Assembly: GCA_002013415.1 (NCBI GenBank)
Contig: MAEX01000020.1
Coordinates: 1-64,000 of the forward strand
Direction of reading: 5' to 3'
DNA length: 64,000 nt
Source of the DNA: Mycobacterium sp. D16Q14
GTDB taxonomy: Bacteria > Actinomycetota > Actinomycetes > Mycobacteriales > Mycobacteriaceae
Shown here: piece after piece, positions 35,305-44,006 of the stretch
Layout: each line of letters opens with the position of its first letter
Numbering within the stretch: position 1 is the first letter of the stretch
The notes under the pieces: model-generated
The model's input: the letters and a program-made list of their open reading frames with translations, nothing else
Databases searched by the model: none
What the model was told of the DNA's origin: nothing
Program-made: the position numbers and the translations under genes

Positions 35305-35460
35305 ATGATCGTCCTCGGAGCCATCCTGTTGGCCGCCGGCTTCATCCTCGACATCGGGTGGCTATGGACCGGCGGAGTTGTACTCATCGTCATCGGCCTG
35401 GTCCTGATGGTCGCAGGCCGCACGGGACACGCCGTCGGTGGCCGCCGCCACTACTACTGA
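35305..35460 (+). CDS. Small two-helix membrane protein (DUF6131-like)
   Basis: A 51-residue protein with two hydrophobic helices (MIVLGAILLAAGFIL and GGVVLIVIGLVLMVAG) and a short basic histidine-containing tail ending HYY. This composition fits a small actinobacterial membrane family of unknown function. ATG 35305 has GAGGTGAGG upstream. It is too short for most gene finders. Confidence 0.65.
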   Translation: MIVLGAILLAAGFILDIGWLWTGGVVLIVIGLVLMVAGRTGHAVGGRRHYY

Positions 35461-35489
35461 CTCACCGGTTGAAAGAGCAGGAGAACGCC

Positions 35490-35690
35490 ATGCGATATGC
35501 CGGAATACTGGTGGCGGTGTGGTTGATCGTGGGGGCAATCGCCGTCGCCCAACGCGGATACTTCACCAACAGCCCACAAACCTGTGCCAGCGCGGGAACA
35601 ATCGCGCTGACTGTGCTTGCCGGTCCCCTCAATTACGCGGGACTCAATCCGACAGTCAGCCAATGCAACATCCCACAACCAAGTACCTGA
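35490..35690 (+). CDS. Small secreted or anchored hypothetical protein
   Basis: A 66-residue protein with an N-terminal hydrophobic segment (RYAGILVAVWLIVGAIAVA) that may be a signal peptide or anchor, then a short tail with cysteines in QTCAS and SQCNI. ATG 35490 has an AGCAGGAG ribosome-binding site. It follows the small membrane-protein gene by 29 bp on the same strand, so the two may be one transcript. Similar short proteins occur in mycobacteria without known function. Confidence 0.6.
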   Translation: MRYAGILVAVWLIVGAIAVAQRGYFTNSPQTCASAGTIALTVLAGPLNYAGLNPTVSQCNIPQPST

Positions 35691-35706
35691 TTGCCGGGCC
35701 GGACTC

Positions 35707-36465
35707 TTAGCCCGGCTCCGATCGGATCGCGGCACCCACTCGAACAAGCACATCGAGCTGCGCCGGATTGAACAGATCCAACAGTGCCCGGGCCACGGTG
35801 CGCTCGGCGAACTGTTGACCGCGCGGAGCGTCCGCGGTCGAGGTGAGCATCCCTGGATGATCGGCATACAACTTCCGGGTGTGTAAGGACATCCGCTCGG
35901 CGAGGTCGGCACGCATCTGCTCGTCAGCGTCGGCCGCCAGGTTTTCCAGCTCATGATCGAGGTCGCGGTCTTGCTGATCCAGGAGCACCCCGATAAATGC
36001 CTGCAACCCCACCGGACCGAGCACTCTGGACATCACGAATGCGAGCGAACGGTCGGTATCGGAGAGTTCCATATTGACTGCCGCGGAGCCGAATTCGGGC
36101 GGCATGTCGGCCGCTACCTCACTCGCCAATATCTGTCCGAGCTCGTCGCGTACTCGCTGCAGCCGGTCGATAGTGCCGGCCAGCTCCGCATCGAGCGCGC
36201 GCAGTGCCTGGCCCGGGTCTTCGTTGGCCTCATCCATCTCCGCGATCTGCTTCAGGGAAAGACCCAGCCCTGTGAGGCGTTTGATCTGCAGGACCCGAAC
36301 CAGATGCGCGACGCCATAACTCTTGTAGCCGTTGGAGCGGCGTTCGGGCTCAGCCAGCAAGCCGACGTCGTGGTAGTGGCGCACCGCACGCAGGCTGATG
36401 CCGGCGAGTTCGGCAAGCTCCCGCGTGCTCCAGCCCACCGTCACTCCTTCTGTATCCACGGACAT
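35707..36465 (-). CDS. MerR-family transcriptional regulator with large effector domain
   Basis: A 252-residue MerR protein. The winged helix-turn-helix is WSTRELAELAGISLRAVRHYHDVGLL, followed by NGYKSYGVAHLVRVLQIKRL and a dimerisation helix (LGLSLKQIAEMDEANED). The remaining 130 residues form a helical effector domain with no obvious cysteine metal site. I list ATG 36465; a GTG at about 36444 has a better AGAAGGAG ribosome-binding site, so the first seven residues are uncertain. An inverted repeat lies just upstream, and a near-identical copy precedes the S9 peptidase gene, which suggests that the regulator controls itself and that peptidase. Confidence 0.85.
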   Translation of the reverse strand: MSVDTEGVTVGWSTRELAELAGISLRAVRHYHDVGLLAEPERRSNGYKSYGVAHLVRVLQIKRLTGLGLSLKQIAEMDEANEDPGQALRALDAELAGTIDRLQRVRDELGQILASEVAADMPPEFGSAAVNMELSDTDRSLAFVMSRVLGPVGLQAFIGVLLDQQDRDLDHELENLAADADEQMRADLAERMSLHTRKLYADHPGMLTSTADAPRGQQFAERTVARALLDLFNPAQLDVLVRVGAAIRSEPG

Positions 36466-36479
36466 ACCCGCCACTCGAC

Positions 36480-36504
36480 ACTATGCCGCTACGGCATGGT
36501 CAAC
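36480..36504 (-). promoter_or_regulatory. Putative MerR operator/promoter, copy 1
   Basis: Read on the minus strand, this 25-bp box starts GTTGAC, has a perfect dyad TGCCG-TAG-CGGCA at its centre, and ends TAGT just before the merR start. A 23-of-25 identical copy lies at 37930-37954 in the same orientation relative to its gene. Confidence 0.6.
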
Positions 36505-36691
36505 ACGCGAAACCCTCGCCTCATCAGCAACGACCCGGCAACGTGAGCCATCCGGTTTGCCACACATTGACATTAGGGTTACCGAAAACTTCATAACGGT
36601 GTCTACTAGCTGGTAATTTTCGAGTTTGATGAGCATCATGCAGGGATATCGATCTGTTGCTGAGCGTGCCTGTCGGTGCTAACTTGGTTCC

Positions 36692-37945
36692 GTGCAGACC
36701 ACCGCTAGTGCGCCCGCGATGCTTGGTGGATTGCGTCGCCAGCTCCTCCGGTCGGTGTTCATCACGGCGCTGTTCATGGCACCCGCGCTCATCACGCGAA
36801 TCGGCGGATTGCATCCCAATCCGGTAGTAGCTCTCGTGATCTACGGCGCAGCGGTAGTGGCCGCCAGTTTTGTCTTGGCGTGGGCGGCAGAGGCCGCGCA
36901 GATTGACGTCTCCGGTGGCCTGGCGATCGCAGTGCTGGCCTTGATCGCGGTGCTGCCCGAGTATGCCGTCGATCTCTACTACGCCTACATCTCCGGCCAG
37001 GTCCCCGAGTACAGCCAGTACGCCGCCGCAAACATGACCGGCTCGAACAGGTTGTTGATGGGACTGGGCTGGCCCGTCGTCGTTCTCATCGCACTCGCGG
37101 TGGCCCGCAAGACATCCGGACGCTCCACCAACCTGCTGTCATTGGCGCCCTCTAACCGCATCGAGCTTGGCTTCCTACTCGTGGCCGGGGTGGCGGCATT
37201 CGTGATTCCGGCGAGCGGGCAGATTCACCTCGTGCTGGGCGTTGCGCTGCTGGCATGGTTCGGGTTCTACCTGTTTACGATCGGCCGCGGCGAAGCCGAG
37301 GAACCGGATCTGGTGGGCACGGCTGCGGCCATTGGCATGCTGCCCAAGCACATGCGCCGCAGCACCGTCGTCACGATGTTCATACTCGCCGCATCGATCA
37401 TCCTGTTGTGCGCCGAGCCCTTCGCCAACAGCCTGGTAAGCGCCGGAACACAATTGGGTATCGATCAGTTCCTTCTGGTGCAGTGGCTCGCACCGCTGGC
37501 CTCGGAAGCACCCGAGTTCATCATCGCCGCGATTTTCGCCGCCCGCGGCAAGGGAACCGCGGCCATCGCGACGTTGATCTCGTCAAAGGTCAACCAGTGG
37601 ACACTCCTGATCGGTTCACTGCCTATCGCCCATCTCGCGGGCGGCGGCGGGTACTCCCTGGTACTCGATGCCCGTCAGGTCGAAGAAACCCTGCTGACCG
37701 CAACGCAAACCATGATGGGCGTGGCCCTGATCCTCGCCCTGCGGTTCCACCGCGGCACCGCGTGGGCACTCCTGGCACTGTTCGTGATCCAGTTCCCCAT
37801 CACCTCAACCCACGGCCGGCTCATCCTGTGCGGTGTGTACGGCGTCTTGGCGATCGCCGGTTTGGTCGTCAACCGCCAGCACCTCATCGCGACAATTCGA
37901 GCGCCGTTCAGCAGGTCAGCCACACGACAGTTGACTGTGCCGTAG
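36692..37945 (+). CDS. CaCA-superfamily cation/Ca2+ exchanger
   Basis: A 417-residue membrane protein with about ten helices. It has two alpha-repeats: GGLAIAVLALIAVLPEYAVDLYYAY with AANMTGSNRLLMGLGWP near residues 75-125, and LASEAPEFIIAAIFAARGKGTAAIATLISSKVNQWTLLIG near 270-310. These paired repeats, each with a conserved acidic residue, are typical of Na+/Ca2+ and H+/Ca2+ exchangers. The start is GTG at 36692. It stands alone between the MerR gene and the peptidase. Which cation is exchanged is not evident. Confidence 0.82.
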   Translation: MQTTASAPAMLGGLRRQLLRSVFITALFMAPALITRIGGLHPNPVVALVIYGAAVVAASFVLAWAAEAAQIDVSGGLAIAVLALIAVLPEYAVDLYYAYISGQVPEYSQYAAANMTGSNRLLMGLGWPVVVLIALAVARKTSGRSTNLLSLAPSNRIELGFLLVAGVAAFVIPASGQIHLVLGVALLAWFGFYLFTIGRGEAEEPDLVGTAAAIGMLPKHMRRSTVVTMFILAASIILLCAEPFANSLVSAGTQLGIDQFLLVQWLAPLASEAPEFIIAAIFAARGKGTAAIATLISSKVNQWTLLIGSLPIAHLAGGGGYSLVLDARQVEETLLTATQTMMGVALILALRFHRGTAWALLALFVIQFPITSTHGRLILCGVYGVLAIAGLVVNRQHLIATIRAPFSRSATRQLTVP

Positions 37946-37954
37946 CGGCATAGT
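37930..37954 (+). promoter_or_regulatory. Putative MerR operator/promoter, copy 2
   Basis: This copy of the box overlaps the exchanger stop codon and precedes the S9 peptidase start by about 40 bp. It matches the box before merR in 23 of 25 positions, with the same GTTGAC, TGCCG-TAG-CGGCA dyad and TAGT order. Confidence 0.6.
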
Positions 37955-37992
37955 TTCTCCTGGTGTTACTTCGACACACCGAGAGGAACACA

Positions 37993-39870
37993 ATGGCGCT
38001 GCCCAAGCTCATCACCGTCGAGGAGTTCTTCGATCCGCCGGTTCGCACGTCCGCGTCGATCTCGCCGGACGGAACCAAGATCGCGTACCTAGCGCCGCGG
38101 AAGAATCGTCTCAACGTATGGGTGCAAGCCACCGATGGCAACAACCCCGCCGACGCGCAGTGCGTCACCCGCGACGAAACCCGGAGCGTCACGGGATTTC
38201 TCTGGGTCGACGACCCGCGCTGGCTGCTGTACGTGCAGGACTCTGGTGGTGACGAGAACTGGCATCTGTACCGGGTCGACTTGGACGACACCGACGCACC
38301 GGCCATCGATCTGACTCCATATCCCGGCGTGCGACTGCTGGGCCTGGAGCAGCCATACGGCCGCCCCGGCAAGTTGTTCATCCAGCTGAACCACCGCCGA
38401 ATCGACCACATCGACCTCTACGAGCTCGACATCGCATCCGGCGAGCTGACCATGCTCGCCGAGAACCCCGGCGACGTCATCGCCTGGTTCTGCGGCCCTC
38501 ATCACGAGGTCTTCACGCAATCGCTGACACCTGAAGGAGATATCGAGTTCTCCCGCTACGAGTCCGGGGCGCTGGCATCTCTCGTCGTATACAACGGCGC
38601 GGACTACCCGGTGGGTATGCACCCGACCCAGATGACACCGGACGGTACCGGGCTGTGGATGGGTTCTAGCCGTGACACCGATCGCACCCGCCTGGTCCGG
38701 CTCGACCTGGCCACCGGTGAGGAGTCGGTCGTCGACAGCCATCCGGCCTTCGACCTTTCCGCTGCCCTGGGCCTGGCGCCGTCGCTGATCCGGCATCGAA
38801 AGACTGGCGAGCTGCTGGCTGTCCGGTATCTCGGCGAGCGGCAGGAAATCCGGGTCCTCGATCCGGATTTCGCTCCGGTGTTGGAAGGGCTCCAGGAACT
38901 CTCGGACGGAGACCTCGCGGAAATTTCGTCCGATGAGAGCGGCCAACGCTGGGTGGTCAGTTTTACGCATGACCGGGAGCCCGGACTCACCTATTTCTAC
39001 GACCACGAAAAGGGCGAAAGCCGGCAACTGTTCCGGCCGTACCCGCACCTGGCTCCGGCGGACCTGGCGCCCATGACGCCAGTGACGATCGCCTCGCGCG
39101 ATGGTTTGAATCTGCACTCCTACCTGACCCTGCCCGTTGGGATGGAACCCGCGGGACTCCCCCTGGTGCTGGTGGTCCACGGTGGTCCGTGGCACCGTGA
39201 CAGCTGGGGATTCGACCCGTCCGTGCAGTTCCTGGCCAACCGTGGATACGCGGTGCTGCAGGTCAACTTCCGCGGATCCACCGGCTATGGCAAGGCCTTC
39301 ACGAAGGCGGCCATCGGCGAGTTCGCGGGCAGGATGCACGACGATCTGATCGACGCCGTCGACTGGGCAGTCAAGCAGGGCTATGCGGATCCGAGCCGGG
39401 TCGCGATCTTCGGCGGCTCGTACGGCGGGTACTCCGCACTGGTTGGGGTCACCTTCACCCCCGATGTCTTCGCAGCCGCCATCGACTACGTGGGCATCTC
39501 GGATCTCGCGAACTTCATGCGGACCCTTCCGCCATTTGTGCGACCGAACCTGACCAACAACTGGTACCGGTACGTCGGCGATCCCGCCGTGCCGGAGCAG
39601 GAGGCCGATATGCTCGCCCGATCGCCCATCAGCCGGGTGGATCAGATCCGCACCCCGCTCTTAGTTGCACAGGGCGCCAATGATGTTCGCGTGGTCCAGG
39701 CCGAATCCGACAACATTGTGGCAGCTCTGCGTGCTCGTGGTGTCGAGGTCGAGTACATGGTCAAGGCCGATGAGGGACACGGTTTCCTGAACCCGGAGAA
39801 CCAGATCGACCTGTTCCGTGCGACGGAACTATTCCTGGCCCGGCATCTGGGTGGGCGGCAGGTGCGGTGA
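37993..39870 (+). CDS. S9 prolyl-oligopeptidase-family peptidase
   Basis: A 625-residue cytosolic serine peptidase. The N-terminal 380 residues form a beta-propeller-type domain (SPDGTKIAYLAPRKNRLNVWVQ). The alpha/beta-hydrolase domain follows: LVVHGGPWHRD, the nucleophile elbow GGSYGGYSALVG near residue 475, the aspartate in QGANDVRVVQAESD, and the histidine in ADEGHGFLNPEN. Such enzymes cut short peptides, often after proline or alanine, or act as acylaminoacyl peptidases. ATG 37993 has GAGAGGA upstream, so the longer frame from 37963 is rejected. The stop overlaps the next gene by 4 bp. The MerR-type box in front suggests induction by that regulator. Confidence 0.92.
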   Translation: MALPKLITVEEFFDPPVRTSASISPDGTKIAYLAPRKNRLNVWVQATDGNNPADAQCVTRDETRSVTGFLWVDDPRWLLYVQDSGGDENWHLYRVDLDDTDAPAIDLTPYPGVRLLGLEQPYGRPGKLFIQLNHRRIDHIDLYELDIASGELTMLAENPGDVIAWFCGPHHEVFTQSLTPEGDIEFSRYESGALASLVVYNGADYPVGMHPTQMTPDGTGLWMGSSRDTDRTRLVRLDLATGEESVVDSHPAFDLSAALGLAPSLIRHRKTGELLAVRYLGERQEIRVLDPDFAPVLEGLQELSDGDLAEISSDESGQRWVVSFTHDREPGLTYFYDHEKGESRQLFRPYPHLAPADLAPMTPVTIASRDGLNLHSYLTLPVGMEPAGLPLVLVVHGGPWHRDSWGFDPSVQFLANRGYAVLQVNFRGSTGYGKAFTKAAIGEFAGRMHDDLIDAVDWAVKQGYADPSRVAIFGGSYGGYSALVGVTFTPDVFAAAIDYVGISDLANFMRTLPPFVRPNLTNNWYRYVGDPAVPEQEADMLARSPISRVDQIRTPLLVAQGANDVRVVQAESDNIVAALRARGVEVEYMVKADEGHGFLNPENQIDLFRATELFLARHLGGRQVR

Positions 39871-40523
39871 CCGAGGTTTCCGAGCTGTCCGAACGCAAGC
39901 AGACCCTCCTCGAACAGGCAGGTGGTCTGTCCGGTCTCATCTACGCCGGTCTACCCAGTGTGACGTTTGCCTTGGGCAACAGTTCTTTTGGTTTAGCCGG
40001 AGCGATCTGGATATCCATCGCGACGGCAGCGGCGGTTGCCGCTTGGCGGTGGTTACGCAACCAGCCGCTGCAACCCGCGATCTCCGGGCTATTCGGGGTT
40101 GCCATCTCTGCGGCCATCGCTTATCAGATCGGTTCGGCCAAAGGCTTTTTCCTGATGGGTATTTGGACCAATCTCATCGCCGCAACGGTCTTCCTGGCCT
40201 CGGTGCTGGTGGGCTGGCCGCTTGCGGGAGTGCTCTGGCATGGCGTCACCGGCACCGGGCAGCGCTGGCGCCAAGACAAACCGTCGCGGTTTGGCTACGC
40301 GGTGGCGACCCTGGCCCTAGCGACGGTGTTCGCGTCCAGATTCGTTGTGCAGGAATGGTTGTATACGCAGGACTCAGTGGGCTGGCTGGCCTTCGCCCGT
40401 ATCGCGATGGGCTACCCACTCTTCGGTATGGCGCTGCTGGTGGTCATCTGGGCGGTGCGGCGTTCGAAAAGGCGGCTACCTCGCCCTGATTCAGCCAGCG
40501 CGGAAGGCGATCACGACCGATGA
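39867..40523 (+). CDS. DUF3159-family membrane protein
   Basis: A 218-residue protein with about five to six membrane segments (FALGNSSFGLAGAIWISIATAAAVAAW, GVAISAAIAYQIGSAKGFFLMGIW). This pattern fits the mycobacterial DUF3159 family, whose function is unknown. The GTG start at 39867 overlaps the peptidase stop as GTGA, so translation is coupled. Its last 80 bp overlap the 3' end of the convergent nuclease-like gene. Confidence 0.8.
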   Translation: MTEVSELSERKQTLLEQAGGLSGLIYAGLPSVTFALGNSSFGLAGAIWISIATAAAVAAWRWLRNQPLQPAISGLFGVAISAAIAYQIGSAKGFFLMGIWTNLIAATVFLASVLVGWPLAGVLWHGVTGTGQRWRQDKPSRFGYAVATLALATVFASRFVVQEWLYTQDSVGWLAFARIAMGYPLFGMALLVVIWAVRRSKRRLPRPDSASAEGDHDR

Positions 40524-41139
40524 GTTCACACTTGCTGGTCGCGGCCAGCGTCTGAGCCTGCCGGGTGAAATCCTGGTTGCTGACCACCATGGCGCGGGTG
40601 CAATCGTAGTGCCGCGCACCCGCGACGACCTCTTGAACTGCCCTGACACCCACGGTCTTTGAATAACGCTTGCACTGGACGGCGACAACATCGCGCCGAT
40701 TCGTGGCTATCAGGTCAACGCCGTAATCGCTGGACGCGGCGGTGGTCTCGATATGCCATCCGGCGCTATACATGCGGGCCGCGACGAACGTCTCGAAATC
40801 GAGGCCAGACATCTCGTCGATCTCGGAAAGCCCCGACAGCGTGGCATACCTAAGCAGCCTGGCCTCATATCGGCGCCGGGTCATCGCATCGCCCAACCCT
40901 CGCAGGACCCATCCCGCACTCCGCAAGATCAGATACACGGCGTAGGGCGATGCCAGATACGCCACCTGCGCCAACGCGGCGAGCGCTGGGTCCCCCGTGT
41001 TCCGGTACACCAGGACGCCGGGCCAAACAATCAGCGCCACGATGGGCCCAGCCAACACCACAACGATCACCGCGACCAATGCGCGCGACAGGCGGCGCCT
41101 TGCCTGAACCGCCTTACGCCTCCACCGCCGCAGCATCAT
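40444..41139 (-). CDS. Membrane-anchored Mrr-type restriction endonuclease-like protein
   Basis: A 231-residue protein with two N-terminal membrane segments (LVAVIVVVLAGPIVALIVWP and YLASPYAVYLILRSA) and a C-terminal Mrr-like PD-(D/E)xK domain: GLDFETFVAARMYSAGW, SSDYGVDLIATNRRDVVAVQCKRY, with the acidic D and the QCK catalytic positions visible. Mrr-like nucleases cut modified DNA or act in other nucleic-acid processes; membrane-anchored versions are of unknown function. No methyltransferase or other restriction gene is near. Its final 80 bp overlap the DUF3159 gene. Confidence 0.8.
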   Translation of the reverse strand: MMLRRWRRKAVQARRRLSRALVAVIVVVLAGPIVALIVWPGVLVYRNTGDPALAALAQVAYLASPYAVYLILRSAGWVLRGLGDAMTRRRYEARLLRYATLSGLSEIDEMSGLDFETFVAARMYSAGWHIETTAASSDYGVDLIATNRRDVVAVQCKRYSKTVGVRAVQEVVAGARHYDCTRAMVVSNQDFTRQAQTLAATSKCELIGRDRLPRWLNQGEVAAFSNAAPPR

Positions 41140-41205
41140 TCAATGAACTTTAAGCCAGCCCTCCGACACCTGCGCGTTACGGACGCCCAGGTACACGGTG
41201 TCACC

Positions 41206-41970
41206 TCACCGCTGGCAACCAGGGCACCAATACGCCACGCGCGGCAGGGCCCGATCGCGTGAGATCCGGGTTCCGCAACGGCGGCACGGCCTTCCATGTC
41301 GGCCGTAAACCCACAGCTCATGGCCGGGCCGCGGGTCACCGGTCGTTGTCCTGCGGTGGCTGTCCTTGTTCGCATGCAACAGCCCGTGCGCACGCTCCAC
41401 GAAACGCTCGGGATCAACGAGGCCTCTCACCGGCGTTGTGGGCAGCAACCCGGCCAGAAAACACAGTTCGTTGCAATACACGTTGCCAATGCCCGCCATG
41501 ACCCTCTGGTCGAGAAGCGTCGCACCCAGCTCGTCATCTGACCGCGCCATCAATCGCTCCAACGCGATCGCCGGATCCCAAGCTGCACCAAGAAGATCCG
41601 GGCCTAGATGACCCACGATGTCGTTTTCTCGCTCCCGCTTGACCACATCCAGAACACCCAAGCTGATCCCGAGAGCCACCGAGTCGTCTGTCGTCAATAC
41701 CGCTCTGATTCGATGGTCCCACGTGGATACGGGCCCCTGAGCGGACATGATCCGCCAGCTGCCATCCATTTTCAGATGCGAGTGAATGCTGGCCCAGCCG
41801 ACGCGAATGAAGAGATGTTTTCCGCGTGCAAGCACGCTGTCAACGCGTTCCCCGCTCATATCGACGGTTGCGAAACGTGGAACACGGATATCGCAGCCAG
41901 TGAGCACCCGGCCGGTCAGCACATCGGCCAGGCGTTGCGCCGTCCGGAACGCCGTGTCGCCTTCTGGCAT
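41206..41970 (-). CDS. nei: Endonuclease VIII-like DNA glycosylase (Fpg/Nei family)
   Basis: A 254-residue Fpg/Nei-family enzyme. The N-terminal MPEGDTAFRTAQRL carries the catalytic proline 2 and glutamate 3 of the family, in the Nei2-like form. The middle holds LLDQRVMAGIGNVYCNELCFLAG, the H2TH region. The C-terminal zinc finger is CRRCGTRI and WCPGCQ, with VYGRHGRPC before it. It removes oxidised pyrimidines from DNA and nicks the strand. ATG 41970 is the start, since the essential proline must follow it. Confidence 0.94.
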   Translation of the reverse strand: MPEGDTAFRTAQRLADVLTGRVLTGCDIRVPRFATVDMSGERVDSVLARGKHLFIRVGWASIHSHLKMDGSWRIMSAQGPVSTWDHRIRAVLTTDDSVALGISLGVLDVVKRERENDIVGHLGPDLLGAAWDPAIALERLMARSDDELGATLLDQRVMAGIGNVYCNELCFLAGLLPTTPVRGLVDPERFVERAHGLLHANKDSHRRTTTGDPRPGHELWVYGRHGRPCRRCGTRISRDRALPRVAYWCPGCQR

Positions 41971-42051
41971 TCCACCGCCCTCCTCGCGCTAGCCGTCACA
42001 GGCTATCCAACACCGCACCGAAGCGACAGCGAGCCCACCGATACGCAAAGG

Positions 42052-43068
42052 TCAGGTAGCAGAGACGGTCTCGCCTCCGACGGTCGCCGCATCTGAACTC
42101 TCGGCACGCCCCCACCGCCCGGCCAGCGCCGCGCAGGTAATCAGTTGGATCTGGTGGAAGATCATCAGCGGCAGCACAATCAGGCCCACGGGGTGTCCCG
42201 CGAACAGCACGGTGGCCATCGGCAATCCGGTCGCCAAACTCTTCTTGGATCCACAGAAGATGACGACGATTCTGTCTGCCCGGTCGAACCGCAACAGCCG
42301 CGCCGCACACGCCGTGACACCCAACACCACCGCTAGCAGCACGATGCTGACCGCGACGACTGCCAACAGCCGAGAGATCTGCAGGCCCTGCCAGACGTGC
42401 TCGACCATCCCGGCGCTGAACGCCGCATAGACCACTAGGTAAACCGAGCCACGGTCAACAACTTTGGTGAGCGTGGCGTGGGACAGAATCCGATACAGCT
42501 TGGGCCGCAACAACTGGCCAGCGACAAAAGGCAGCAGAAGCTGCACCACGATCTCCAGTATCGCGGTGGGCGAGACAGTCGCCTCCCCGGTGGTCTGCAT
42601 GAGAAGCATCACCAGGAAGGGAGTCATGAAGACGCCCAACATATTCGACAGCGAGGCGCTCACCACCGCAGCACCGACATTGCCGCGGGCGATGGACGTG
42701 AATGCAATCGAAGATTGCACCGTCGACGGCAGCAGGCACAGATAGAGCACGCCCGTGTAAAGGTCGTCGGTCAGCACCGACGGCACCAGCAGCCGCATCG
42801 CCAGCCCCAGTAACGGGAAGAGCATATAGGTGGCGGCCAGCACCGTGGTGTGCAGTTTCCAGTGCTTCAGACCCTCAAGTGCCTCGCGCGGTTCCAGCCG
42901 AGTCCCGTAGAGGAAGAACAGCACCGCGATGGCGATCTTGGTCGCCCACTCGAGAACATCGGCAGCACCGCCGCGGGCCGGGAGTAGCAGCCCAATCCCC
43001 ATGGCAGCGAACAGCCCCAGCAAGAAGCCGTCAATGCGAAGTTTGGCCAGCCAAGTCACACAGGACAC
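42052..43068 (-). CDS. Bile acid:Na+ symporter-like (SBF_like/BASS) membrane protein
   Basis: A 338-residue protein with about ten membrane segments. It has the BASS-family features AVLFFLYGTRLEPREAL, CLLPSTVQSSIAFTSIARGNVGAAVVSASLSN and KKSLATGLPMATVLFAG. Members move organic acids with sodium; substrates in bacteria are mostly unknown. The start is GTG/TTG near 43068 and lies 60 bp from a divergent LysR gene, which probably controls it. Confidence 0.86.
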   Translation of the reverse strand: MSCVTWLAKLRIDGFLLGLFAAMGIGLLLPARGGAADVLEWATKIAIAVLFFLYGTRLEPREALEGLKHWKLHTTVLAATYMLFPLLGLAMRLLVPSVLTDDLYTGVLYLCLLPSTVQSSIAFTSIARGNVGAAVVSASLSNMLGVFMTPFLVMLLMQTTGEATVSPTAILEIVVQLLLPFVAGQLLRPKLYRILSHATLTKVVDRGSVYLVVYAAFSAGMVEHVWQGLQISRLLAVVAVSIVLLAVVLGVTACAARLLRFDRADRIVVIFCGSKKSLATGLPMATVLFAGHPVGLIVLPLMIFHQIQLITCAALAGRWGRAESSDAATVGGETVSAT

Positions 43069-43128
43069 CGTACGAGTACAGGAACTGATTGTGAAAGTTG
43101 ATAGAAGTGATATCTCTGAACGCGTATC

Positions 43129-43986
43129 GTGATGGCAATGCTGGATCCCGAGCTGCTTCGCACTTTTCTGACGGTCGAGCGTGCGGGCGGGTTCACCGCG
43201 GCGGGCCGCATTCTCGGGCTACGCCAATCCACGGTGAGCGGACATATCGCGCGGCTGGAACAGTCCACCGGCCGAGAGCTGTTCCGCCGCGATACCCGCA
43301 ATCTGGCATTGACCGCCGACGGCGCCGCGATGGTCGGGTTCGCGCGCTCGATCCTGGACGCCCACACCCAGGCCGACCGCTACTTCGCGAGTTCGGAACT
43401 GACCGGACTCATCCGGCTCGGCGCCTCCGACGACCTAGTGGCCCGCGAGCTGCCCGATGTGCTTGTCGAGTTCCAGGACTCGCATCCGGGTGTGGATCTG
43501 GAACTCGTCGTCGGACTGAGTGAATACCTCAAGACTCGCATGACCGCGGGCGAGCTGGACCTGATGGTGGCCAAGCGCCTGCCGGGAGAGAAGCACGGCG
43601 AGTTGCTGTGGCGCGACAGGCTGGTGTGGGCAGGGCGGCCCAACACCCAGGACGTGCGTGACCCGGTACCCATAGTGACCTATCCCCCGCCGAGCCTGAC
43701 TCGGCACGCCGCGTTGCGCGCACTCGAGCGGGAGGGCCGGACCTGGCGCATCGCATGCGTCAGCGACAGCCAACTGGGCCTGCGGGCGGCGACCCTCGCG
43801 GGTATGGGCGTGATCGCACACGCGGAATCCCTTTTGCCTGAAGGTCTTACCAGAGTCAGCGATGAGAGCCTGCCCGACCTTGGCGAGCTGGAGTTCGTGC
43901 TGCTGCGGCGGCGCAGTGTGCTGTCCGAACCCGAGCAGGCACTCTGCGACGCGATCATCGCCAGTACGCACCGACTGCACCGGTGA
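43129..43986 (+). CDS. LysR-family transcriptional regulator
   Basis: A 285-residue LysR protein. The N-terminal helix-turn-helix is LLRTFLTVERAGGFTAAGRILGLRQSTVSGHIARLEQSTGRELFRR. The effector domain follows with DLVARELPDVLVEFQDSHPGVDLELV. The start may be GTG 43129 or one of the ATGs that follow, of which ATG 43138 gives the standard MLDPELLRTF. It is divergent from the symporter gene, the classical arrangement for a LysR activator and its target. Its effector is not evident. Confidence 0.9.
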   Translation: MMAMLDPELLRTFLTVERAGGFTAAGRILGLRQSTVSGHIARLEQSTGRELFRRDTRNLALTADGAAMVGFARSILDAHTQADRYFASSELTGLIRLGASDDLVARELPDVLVEFQDSHPGVDLELVVGLSEYLKTRMTAGELDLMVAKRLPGEKHGELLWRDRLVWAGRPNTQDVRDPVPIVTYPPPSLTRHAALRALEREGRTWRIACVSDSQLGLRAATLAGMGVIAHAESLLPEGLTRVSDESLPDLGELEFVLLRRRSVLSEPEQALCDAIIASTHRLHR

Positions 43987-44006
43987 ACTCGAGACCCTCG
44001 GTCGAC

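Noticed and set aside
40444..41139. Restriction-modification system
   Set aside because: No methyltransferase or specificity gene is close; only a membrane-anchored Mrr-like domain is seen.
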